Below are positions 11,301 to 23,300 of a stretch of 64,000 nucleotides of DNA, one piece after another. Numbering within the stretch: the first letter of the stretch is position 1; each line of letters begins with the position of its first letter. The notes beneath the pieces are model-generated. The model had not been told where the DNA came from and ran no database searches. It saw only the letters and a program-made list of their open reading frames with translations. A program made the translations under genes and the position numbers. The DNA comes from Echinococcus granulosus (lineage: Eukaryota > Platyhelminthes > Cestoda > Cyclophyllidea > Taeniidae), in contig NW_020170436.1 of the NCBI RefSeq assembly GCF_000524195.1, positions 216,201 to 280,200 on the forward strand, in the 5' to 3' direction.

Positions 11301-14300
11301 TAAGTAGTAGATTACACACCCAATTTAGCTTAAGAAACTGACGGTTTCGGTGAAAAAGTGGGGTGGGTTTTGCGCGCGCACATTGCCAAAAAATCAGTTC
11401 ATTTCAAAGCTGACCTTTTTACAGGGTTGAAATAAACCACCTATTAAGCAAAACGCATTCCGGCAACGCGTTGTCAAGAGGGCCCAAATATATGGCATTT
11501 GAGGTGCGAAGGGGAGGAAGGGGATATGAGGAGGTGGTGGTGCGCTCCACTCCCCATTTTGACATTTTAATGGGTGCACATTTTTGAGATCCTAATTAAG
11601 GCTTTGCAGTTGGCCTTCCTCAGTGGATTTAAAATATCAATTTTCGCACCTCGACGCTGATTGGCCCACTGGTTTGAATTGTGCCACGGGGTCAAGGTGA
11701 TGTGCCATCAGCAAAACAAATTGCTGCAAAGCTATCCACGCTCGTAAATAAGCAAAATAAGGAAGTAAAATTCCCTCTTTTCACTCCAGTTTTGGGCGAA
11801 ATTGTTGATTTGATATAGGAGAAGCTGGTTCACCTGTCCGACAAATAATACGGATAATTTATGTTTTCCTTCCTTTTTTGTACAGAATCACACAAAAATA
11901 TGGCCAAATATGCATGTCACTGGGTAGGATAACTTTTCTTTTCCTTTTCTCACCCCTTGGAATTTAAGTCCAGCTCGAGAGTGGTAGGAGTTTCATGTGG
12001 TTGTGAAGACATTTTTGGGAAAAGAAATACGGAATTTCTCGTCCCTAAATGCCTCAAAAGTGGGCAAAAAAGCGGGTGGTGAAGAAAACGAAGAGGGTGG
12101 GGGAAAGCTAGGGTGTTGGATGAATTATACATGGGGGAAGGGAAAGGCCGGCTACTATTGAGATGGGGAAAGAAGATAATGCTGACAAAAGGAGGAAGTT
12201 TTAAAGGACGCTAGTCCCACATCATTCTCGCCACATTTCAGAGGCTGCTGATTTGTTTAATTTGCAAAAAAATGGGTTTTTAAGATCGAGTAAAGCAAGA
12301 TTGTTTTCCTTCCTCCTCCTCTCGCGCCCCTCTCCGCTCCCCCACTCCCCCCCCACGCCCAATCACATTTAAATGCACGTTTGGCGCCAAAGTTATTATG
12401 CATGGAAATTTTCCATTAAAAGTGCATAAATCTGCATATTTTATGGCGATGTTTATGCAAGGGACATTTAGAGTGGTTGCTGCAAGCCTCTGGGAGAAGG
12501 TATAATGTCAAAGTGCGGCAGCAGACAAGTCGGCTCCTACCGAGGGAGGAGAGGCGACTTGGCGACGTAGTAGACCGACTTCTGCTTAAATGCAGCACTT
12601 CGAGTGAGGAGCCATCACTTGACAGCATTCTCATTCATGGCTGACCAAACCTTCAAGTCTAAATGATTCACCAGGGGAGGGGGAGGAGAGGGAGGGCGGG
12701 GGGACTTGCATCTCTCCCTTCTTCCCCGTCCCTTTTTTTGCCTAAACAAGCATGTTGTACTTCTGCCCAAATCAAAATTCCTCGAAGGGAATAAAAAGAC
12801 GGTAAACCTTTCACCGTGTATATGAGGAAGATGGAAATCCCTTATTTCCATCCATTTTTCCTTTTTTTCTCTCAGAAGCAATGTGTTATCACAACGACGT
12901 GATCAGCTTTTACTTTCTTTTAAATGAGAGAACTTTAATTTTCTTAGATGTAAATCAGAATGCCATCTATTTTCTGCTTTTTCTTCCTCTCAAAAATTGT
13001 TGGATTTGGGTTAAAGTGGACCATGGAATAACAGGCAGTTGGCATGGCAGATCGAGGGAGTTCTCTTTCCCCTGTGCATGTTCGTGGGGAGTACCTGAAG
13101 AGTTGAGGCGTTCTAGTTCAATTCTTTCATGTCAGTACTTTGGAATATCGAGAGACAAAGTGTAAAGACAATTTTTGTGAAGAAGTCACCACCGGGGTTC
13201 TTCCAGAAAAAGGATTGGCTCACTCAGCCACCCAAACGTTCCAATTATCCAACAGTGACACCAATTGATCAAAATATCCTTCAGTGCTCAAAAATCAAAA
13301 ATGGATAAGATTATCTGAGAAGGGATGAACATTCTTCGTTGCAAACAAACCAATTACGACACTATTTGGTGGACTCAGGTTTGGAAACCCAGGCCGTCAC
13401 GTATATGTGACATTGGTAAGAGACGTTTTTAAGTCGACCTTCAAAGCCTTTTCGGCGTACACTTATCACTTGCCTTAAAAAACTTATCTGATTATTCGCA
13501 GAAAACCGGAAACTTCTCACTTTTAATGTGTCAAAAGCTGAGAATGACACGTCCAGAGAGGTGGGTGGCAGCACCCCTGAAGAGAGGAGCCTTTTCAATA
13601 TTAAGCAATTCATCGTCTCATGCGTGCTCGGTGAGAACGGAACCCGAATTTATTTTAAATGACAACACTCCCCCCTTATGGTTATGGAATGGAGTTCCAG
13701 TTGAGCTGCCCTTGTGCTACTGCCGTAGTGGATCGCATCGTGTCGAGTTGCCAACCAGAAAAATTATGGGATCAAGGCCTCAACGCTGATGTCTGAGGGG
13801 AACGGCGCTAGCTGATGGACACTCGGAGTGGTCCCATTCTTGCGTGATTTACCATAGCCCTATTGACCTTGACCTCATCGCACTTTGTAGCTCTACAACG
13901 TCACTCTGTAGGTGAGATTGACAAATTAGAGGAATTGAAAGAGATCGCAAGTGTCGAAACTTTCCATAATGTTCAAGAAGCAGTGTCTGGACGGGACATT
14001 GGAATTAATTGCGTCTGCCCCACGTTGAGGAGCCAGTGGTCCAACAGGGTATTCTACCGATGGACACCCGTAGGCTCTGCTCCAGGGAATAACAAGGAGG
14101 AAAAGGTTTCGGGTGGCCTGTCCTGTGCGACAAGATGGCAGCTAGGTACGGTAGGTGAAGACGCTGAATGGAACGACAGCAAGTCGACTCTCCAACGCAT
14201 CGCTGGGGATGTCTACAACCTTAGGATACTTTTCCGTTTCGATCTTCTAGAACTTTCTTTTCCTGCCTGATCCTTGAATATTCAAAAGCGTCTCGAACAC

Positions 14301-17300
14301 TGTGCTCTCTTATCGTTTCGGGTGCTACCATCCTTCGTAATGTTATCGGGGAGAGTGACAAACATTACTTCCCTCGGATGTGAGGGAACTACGGAGGATG
14401 GGAGGAATCGGTGCCTCCGTCTCCTCCCATTCATGAGAGAGTAGAGGTGGGAGGAAGTTGACCTTAAATTGTCTTTCTTTTGACCAAATCACCGGTGTCA
14501 GCTTTCTTCCCAAGAAGAAGGAGAAAACGTTTTGTATTTTTTCGGTCACAGTCCCAATTGCCTGACCTTCTTCAACAGACGAAAAGTGCCGTCCGAAGGG
14601 CTCCGCGCAAAAATGCAGGAAGTAAGCATAGGCTGGGCTAGAGACAGGAAGCGGTGCAAACTTTCGAGATGGGGGGAATGTTTGGTTAGTGACGACTACA
14701 ACAGTCACCAGCCAGCCAGTCAACAAATAGAAAACAGTGCCCTTTTTTTCGTCCTATACGAATAAAGTGAGTGAGAGCACCACCTTGACCCCTATTGCTA
14801 CCTGTCAATGCATGACATATGGAGGCTCTCTTCCTTAGCCGCGCCTTAGGCGATATAGGAAGGGACTGAATCGTTTCATCTCCCGTTTTCAACCCACCTG
14901 ACTCCCAAATTGCGAAGATCAAAGACAGAGGGTCCCCCTGAATACAGAGCATCGGTGGACGTCTCCTCGACCGTGCGACCTACGACCTCACCTTTTCCAA
15001 GCTCTATGGAGAAGGTGCCGGTGGCCTCAGAGCCCAGTTGAAATCATTTCGTACAACAGACACAACCGACAACCTCGAATGACATCGGCGAGTTTGAGTT
15101 AATTCGCCGAAAGTAGGGCGGAGGAGGAGAGTAGCGGAAGGCATGGAAGGGGCTGTCCCCAAAATGTAGGCATATTTATTCGCCCTAGTGCTTAAAAGTC
15201 CCAGAAAGCCGTTGCCCTCGTCCAGGTGAAAAAATTGCGCTGCCATACCCGGCTAACCGATACCGCCCCTGTCAGGAGGGTGGAGGAATGTAAACAGCGC
15301 CTCCCATCTTAAAGGCCCCCCATGAAGGAGATTATCAGAGAAACATCTGTCCCTCTGTTACCCCGTCTTTGAGAATTTTAGCGCTCTTAAGGTGGGGTTC
15401 GGGGACATAGGAGAGTCAAGATGTCTTCAACCTCCGAGGCGAGGCGGGACAGGAGGGATAAGAGCAGCAAGATTAATGGACACGTGCGCTCCGTGGAAAT
15501 TTTCAGTGAAGGGGATTTTTAAAACAAAAAAAATGTGAAAATAAAAAGAGGAACCCTTTTACTCCTCTCCCGACTTCTTCCTTTTCCACCTTTTTACCGG
15601 TTGCATGGGAATTGGTCCAAATTTAGGCGGTGAAAATTGATGGCAGTGTGAGCGTGATCATCGCTACTTTTTCCGTCCCACGACATCCACCGAAGGAGGC
15701 TATTAATAGATAGTGGGTTAAAAAAAACCCGCTTTCTAGTTACGTCCTAGTAACTCCAAAAGATAATTTTACTGCCTTTTAAATCCACAACTTCTGCTCC
15801 GTCTTTCACCTCAATTCTTCTGGAGCCCAATTTCGCAGGACTCGGAGCTCTACGATGGCAATGGCGTTGGCGCAGTCGCAACCTCATCTTCTAGGAGTGA
15901 AAAGAGAAGACTTGTTTAAATCTCGTCAACTTTCCGCATCTGGTGCATTTCCGGGGCAGAAAAATGGCGAAGACCAAGGGGAGAGTAGATATGATCCAAA
16001 GGAACTGTTCTCTTATCTCCACGTCACATTTTAGCCTCATTTTTCCGCGAACGAAATGTTAGCACCTCTGATTGGTGGAAAAAGTGACTCCAAGTAGACT
16101 TAAACAAACCTGAGCGCCTCTATCGACCATATCAACGGAGAGGGGACAGGTGTGAAGGAGGGCACCAGCAACAGATTTGGAGACAGCCTCAGCCAGTGTT
16201 CTGATTGGTGGAGGCGGAGGCGGAGTTACGGGCGGTGTGGTTTGAGGAGCTTGCAGGAGGGGGAAGGTGGTGCGGGAAGGGGTGGAGGGAGTACAGGAGT
16301 GACAGCCTGTGGTCACCTCAAAACCCGCGTGGCGAACCATGCTGTGGAGGATGCCGAAAATAATTATCGCCAACTCGCGGCATGGAGGTGGCAGAGTGTC
16401 GAGGATCCTGACAAAGTGGAAACAAATGGTAGTCACTGATCGCCTTGGTATGTCGGCATCACTCTCTAGGTAGCTTGTCAATCAAAGTATGAACCAAGGA
16501 GTGACCAAGTCCAAAGCTGTCTGCTGAATAGGCGATTAGCTTTTCACGACACTCACTCAATAAACAATTCGATTTGATCCATTTCCACAGGCGAAGGGGG
16601 TAGCATCCCAAAGTCGCAGAGAAATCCCGTCTGATCGGAGAAGAGGGAGGAGACAAAGACGTCCCCTCCACCCTCCCTTTCATTCCCCAACCTTCCAGTA
16701 CTACCCTCCGCTGTCACCTCCACGTGGGAGGTCTGGAAGCCCGGAGCGTGTTGAAGTTTGCTGGGAAGACGGTGCTGTACGGATGGCACAGTGGTCGTAG
16801 CAGAGGTAGCGCCGGAAGCAGAAGGAGGTTGATGGGGTGAGTGGGGGGTGCTGGGAGGTACCGCAGCCACTAGAAGGCGACGCTCGTTGTGTTCACCGAA
16901 GATGCCGCCAGGAACACTGAGGAGAAAGCGCTTGGCGACATTTGCAACGGTGTAGACATTGTAGGCGGACCAGTCTACAACTTCACCTTTAGCCAGGCTT
17001 GAACTAATGACCTAGGGGAAGGCGAGACCAAGGTATTTTTGCAGAAGCTAGAAATCTCGCATAGTGTGGTGGTGAAACACTCATACCGCCAGTAGGTGGG
17101 GAATTGAATGACCTCCACATGAGTTTTCTAGCCCTAGTACCAGACCTTTCTATACCAATGGAATCTTTGTTTCGTGAACTCTAAGACTAGTGCCCTTTCG
17201 AATCCCCAAAGCCTCGGTTCGACTTGAATGCCACTTATTCACTCACTTATGGTTATTCTTTGATAGTTCCCTCAGGGGGAAATCCCTACTACAGCCTACA

Positions 17301-20300
17301 TCACACGGTACAGGGGATGAATTCCCACGCCTAAGGATACTCAAATCTCGCATCACACCTTAATCGAGACACCTCGCCATTTTTAGACAGTCAGCCCTTA
17401 CCACGGCCAGCATAGTAGGTGGAAAACAGCTGGCTAAAACACCTTCCCACTCCTCCGGTATTTACTGCTAACAGACGGGCTATTAATAGGCTTCCCGTCT
17501 TGGCCTTCGCCTTGTTTTGATCCACTATCATTCCACGCCTGCCCGATCTTTTGTCCACTTTTGGGGGCAAAAAAGGGAGGGCCAGGATGACCTAGAAGAG
17601 GGATGTTATTTTTGGGTGTGGGCCAGCGGGCGAGAAAGGGTGCAGGAGCGTGAGGGGGAGAGCAATGAATGCTGTTACCGATGGAGCGAGTTGAAGCGCA
17701 TGTCTATTTTTCCAGTCTAGCTGACTGGTTTTATTATCATTTAGTTATTTAGCTGGTTGGTCAGTTTGTTTGAATTCTCTGTTTGCCTAATCAGCCTTAC
17801 TCGTAGACAATAAGGTCTTAAGTGATGTTCTTTCTTTTCAATTGAAAAACCCACCTTTTTGAGATCTATGGCTGCTAATTTGGGTGAACATCATTTAACG
17901 CAGTTGGGACTTTACCTCGGTTGTATATTTGCAAGCATTTTCGCTTTACTAAATTATGTACAAAGAAGAGGAAGTTTGTTTAATGACAACACCTTAATAA
18001 AACAACAAGGTTTAATTTATGCCAGCTTTTAGTGTTTGTGACTACTATCTGAAGTTGTTTGGGTTACTGGCGCTTCAAAATCACAGGATGACAAAGTCAT
18101 ACAACGCTAATTTTAAATGTAGCACGTCAATCGGATTTTTCGCCATTTACCAAAAAGCTGAATATACGAATGCCTTTAATATATCTAAATAACTTACAAG
18201 ATTTTGATGTCCTTATATTCCCTAAATTTGCCTGAAGTTCAGCGTTATATCATATACCATTATTTATTTTCGCACTAATCTAAAAAAGCCTCTTCAAGTT
18301 ATTTAAACAATTATTCAACACAAAGTCGACATTTGAATCTTTCTAACTTGTTTTTATCAATAATGTCGCCGGGACTAATTTGAGTATCTGCGATTCTTGC
18401 ATCATAAACTCATTTTCTCGGGCAAATTTTCAAGGACTTAACTCCAGTATGTCCAAAATTGGTAACACCGCTGATTCTTTTGAGTGTTACTTTGCCTTAG
18501 CATTAAGAAAATGACATTTTTGGGTCAACAAAATACACCTTCCCATTCCACAATTCCGGAGAATTCCAGCTTCTAAATGAGACACTAAGCTGTTACTATG
18601 TGAACTGAAAAACTAATTTATTCAGCTATTTAGTTTCACTAATAAATGAAAACTTTTATATTCATTTTTAATATATCCGAATGTAATTTAATCTTCCTCA
18701 ATTGTGAATTTAAAAAATTTGCTAATGTCAAGGAAATATGCCATTTATATAGATGTATTGAGCATAGAAAGAAATTAAAAATAAAATTCTGCATCATCTT
18801 TTAGGCAGACTCATAGGACTTAGTAATTGAAGTCATGTTTTGCCCTAAGGTAGGAAAAAAGGGCGAAAAATAAGGAACTACAAGAGGCTCATGGTAACAA
18901 AAATACGAAAAAATGTTAATAAATTGTGACTTTTTCGATGGAACACGAGATGACTGCCTACTCTATTTTCTGATTAAACGGTGTATTCGTATGTTGCAAG
19001 AGAGAGAACTTGAGCCGTGTGTCTCCCTTCCGAACTGGATGTAACTATCAACGATTGTGAATAGTGAGGAAGAGAAGAGACCGTGTCTTCCTACCTTCCT
19101 CCAGTCCTCCTTATCTTACTGGTCTCACGAAAAATCTTTTTTCGACTGATTTTTCATTCCTGTCTCGCTCACAGGGAGGATAGATATTTTCTTCTTCACT
19201 ATTGAGCTATGGTAGGAGTTCAGCCGCAATCTCTCAGTTAGCCTCACGCACACGCTCTTGAAATAGGAAGAGGCAGTTCCGTGAATTGGCGTTGAGCGTG
19301 TCTTAGACGTGTGATGTGGCCAGTGTGATCTGAAAGAACCGACGTTTTGTTGGCCTATTTGTCAAGCCTTAGCTTGCCAGTTGGTTAGGTAACAGAATGA
19401 AATCGGTGCGTTTTTACACAAACTTGCGTTAATGAAATAAAGGAACTTCAAAGTGATAACTTTTGACACTTATTATTACCTGTCATGAATGGACACCCTG
19501 ATATTACTTCTCTTCCCAGCCTCCGTGATTTTCCCACCCAATCGAGGTGCAAAGTGTATGACTTCCTCGCGCCCGTTCTGCATGACTGATAGTTGTTCCT
19601 AACTAGTTAATCTCAGATAAGCAAGTTACTATGGTGGAAAATGGCTAGTCACTCTTGGTGTAGAATACCTCTCTTCCAAAGACTCGTTATCCATGACTCC
19701 GCCAAGTGCTACTCCAATTCGGTGGGGAGGTTTGTTTACCTTTTGACTGAATCAAACCTGACTAGCTAAAATCGACAAACTCGGAGGTTTGAGAAGCGCA
19801 ATGCTGTTGTTACCATTTTGTTGTTCTATGACTTCAGCATTCGTTACTCCTTCCGATTTGTGGTGCCATCATGAGAGGTTTGTCTACGTACCTGCCAGAC
19901 TTGTGACAGAATAGGCGGTAGCATTAAAAAGGGAGACTCCTCAGGGATATACTAAATGAATGAATTGCCCAATTAACTCCAGTGTCACACTGTAGTGATA
20001 CTTCAAGAGGATCTTCCCCTCCCTACAGTGCAAGGAGCTGGAGATGCTCCAAATGGAAGGCGAGTGGATTTAAAGAGAGGCTTTGTTCACCACAAGAATG
20101 TTATTTACTGGGTTGCATCAAGGACCAATCTCAAAGGAGGGTCAGGACCTACAGTTCCGTAGACCTTTTACGATTTCATTGCCACAATGACGATTTCATT
20201 ACTCTTGCAGCCAGTCAAAATCCTGCTGAAGGTGATAAAAAAGGTGATTTTCCTTAGAGCAAGAGCATCCTACATCTGTTTTACCATCTAAAGCTTTGTC

Positions 20301-23300
20301 ATCACTTTGTGACGTAAAACCTAGTGCAATCGCTTTATGATAAAACAGTAAAGCAGAACGCTACAAAGATGTGACAGTTACTTTTGGCCATAGGCATTTA
20401 TAAATGTTGCCTGTCCAAACGTGTGTTTTGGTAAAATATAAAGAAGTTATATTTAAAATCGCCTGCTGATAACGTTGAATTAGCCCACAGAATGTCAATG
20501 CCAATGGCATTATCAAGATCAGAACAAATTAGCGGTGATATGTTAGGCTTTCCTGATTAGGTGGCTGCAATCTGCTACTTCTTGTCCCTTGAAATCCTCT
20601 AAACAACGTTGTGCCTTAAGGTTCCACTATTGGTAACCCCCATAGCCCCAAGTAATAGCTAGACACCGAATTCTTTCGTGGTGAAGCCCGTGGAAAGCTG
20701 TAGAACTAGTATTATCATTCGCACTACGTTAGCCTATTAGAAACTAGAAATGATGCGGAGCGCAACGCACAATTAATAGAAGAGAGGTAAAAACTTATGC
20801 TCATCGTAATGGCAACCCATTTCCAAGTAGAAAAAATATGAGAAATGGAATATTTTGCATAAAATTTGTCTGCAAAGTGAGGCGCAAATGTTGCCTTCTC
20901 TTCTGTATTTCCCTAGGTTACATATTTTTAACGCCAAAATTATTGCCAGAGGACATTTAGATGATGAAATACGACTTAACTTTAAAACGTATTCGTTTTA
21001 AAAAATCAATCTCTTTCTTCAGGAACATACTTTTAGAATTTAATTTTTACTTTATGGGCTAAATAAGTCATAGGAATGCATCGAAGTTGACCGGAGTAAT
21101 ATAATTTTATTTAGGAAGCATTAAAGCTGTGAAACACCTTCTATTTATAAAATGGATTAAAAAATCTTCTGTAAGGATTTAAAAGTGCAACAATAACGCC
21201 CTTAGAAAACCTAAACAGCGCAAGGCAGCGTGTTTAAAACGTCAGAATCGTCCCAACACAGCCCGCCGATATGATCTGAGCTGGTGGTCAAAAAAGTTTT
21301 GGATGTCAGTCGTGGCCAGAAGCAAAGTAAATTAAGGGATTATTCAAACTCTCATTTTAATCTGTTTGCGCTTTAATCTTCTATGACCGCTTGGAACAGT
21401 CCTGTAGTTGAAAACTACACTCAAAGTCTGGAAGAGGAAAACTAAAGCGGAAGAAATATTGTTTCGTGCTTACTTCATTTACCCCGTTTTACTTTTCTCA
21501 AAAACTGGTTTCAGTGTCTTCGTTTCTAACATTAATTACTGTTTCCTACTCCGCTATTAGGCTGCAGTAGGCAAAAACAACAGCAACAAGTTATCATCCC
21601 GCGTTCTCTCATATAATGGCCATTGTTGCATCTAAGTGGAGCGGGTACGGCACGGGCGCGCAGCCTCCTCCACTTGTGGACGTGCTACCCACCGCTGCAA
21701 AAACCAGCGGCGGCAACAGCGGCAGCAACAACATGTACTAAAAATACCACCCAACATAAACAGCTGATGCCGTCATCGTTTCTATTGCCAATGTTGTTGC
21801 TGCTGACGCTGAGTACGGCGTCGAGGCCGGTGATGACGATGCGTTGCGCCCTTGATTGGCCACTGCATCGGGCGTGGGTGCGTCCGTACTTGCCATTAAA
21901 GTTTCCCAAGTCGGCACGCGAAAACACATCGCCGGGGATTTAAGTATGCATTTGGAAATTGTAGAGTGGCGAAAAAGGGATGCACTTCCCCTTTAAGTTT
22001 CAGGGGAAATGGTAAAGCAAAATTTGTATCCTGTCAGCGGTTCTTCGGTGATGGCATGGCCTTCCCTTCGTCTGCGTAGCCCTTAAACCATTCCGTCTGC
22101 AGGTAACAAGCACCCTTTTAAACCGGGACGTGGTAGGAAGGAAGAATAGATTTAGACTGCCTGAAGAGGTCTTTTCCAACGCTGTGAAAGTTGTTGCTCT
22201 CAGACAAATGCACTTACTGCAGGCTATCGTTCTACCTCCCCAATAACATCCGCCTAGGTGCAGTTCGGCCCATAAGAAACGCGGCATTATTTCAAAAAGG
22301 GTAGTGTACAGATGTTTTCCTGCCTTCGCTTCTGTCTTGCGACTGTGGTTGCCGTTCATAGGAAGACCTACTCCCATGAGATTGATTGCGGGGAGCGTTG
22401 ATGGCGTGTACTTCAGGAATGACCGTTTATGTTCCCATTATGCCCTTAACTCAAAGATTTACAGGAAAAGGAGTCTTTTCCTGCCTATATTAAGGCGAAA
22501 TTGGAGAGAAAGAAGGAAAAAACTTCAATTATTTACAGTGGATGTGAGAACCCGGCACGGGATTTGATAAGCGTGCCAAATGTATCAACTATTTGACAGC
22601 AAAAACCTTCCACCTCAGGTGTCAGGATGGAGACAACTCACTACCAAGTGCTTACCATCAGTATTTACAAATCCTCCTGGAGAAGAATGGTTTAAAAAGT
22701 TACAAGTTTGGATGGCTTTTTACACTTGTTTTCTACCTGTTCTACTAAAGATCGTCATAAAAAAATATCCTGAGGGTTTTTTGAGCTTTCACGGAGGCTC
22801 AGCAACTATACTAATCACGACGGGGAGAGTAGATAGGGATAAACGTCGAGGATTAAACCGGATTATTTGATGACAGTTTTTTGTTTACCTTGGTGCAATT
22901 ACCTTCTACGGAGTAAAGAGAGGAATTACTAGGGGAGGATTGGCTAAATGTGGGTATTATGGGATCCACCGTGAAGGTAGTCTCTCCAAATTTGGGTCTG
23001 ACTGCACCACCAAAAAATTTTAGCTTTGGTTGTGAATACATAAAAACTTCTGGTGAAGCCTGTGTGGCATTTCGGGAAGGTGCGTTGGCGGCGCCTATCG
23101 TCTAGACTTGATGTCGGATGATGAATCATTGAAAGATGCTAGCGTCGAATGTGGAGGTGGTTCCCAAATTTTTGGCCAGAGTGACGTTTTTAGCCGATGG
23201 GCTGATTTGAAAGCAAGGTGATAAAAGACACTTCTCAGTCCTGCTAAACATGCGGGATGAGGCAATTCGGTTGCACCTACGGCAACTGGAGAAATTATGG

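Larger units (their letters stand above)
11051..16109 (-). other. Intron of the RhoGAP gene
   Basis: This 5.1-kb intron holds palindrome copy 4 (13396), a second DR0 half-site pair (13864), a C/T-rich tract (12305-12360) and several ATTGG (inverted CCAAT) motifs at 11120-11200. An open frame at 13863-14270 (+) lacks an ATG and any recognisable domain and is left out as a gene. Confidence 0.6.

Noticed and set aside
13863..14270. 135-codon open frame on the + strand inside a RhoGAP intron
   Set aside because: Starts with TTG in a nuclear-receptor-like motif, no splice signals or known domain; treated as chance.
14343..14726. 127-codon open frame on the - strand in a RhoGAP intron
   Set aside because: The flanking exons already join in frame and complete the RhoGAP domain without it; no good acceptor or donor bounds it.
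17160..17230. GGTTCGA-like box suggestive of a tRNA gene
   Set aside because: No A box at the right distance and no cloverleaf could be drawn; the same holds for GGTTCGA near 26697 and 52350.
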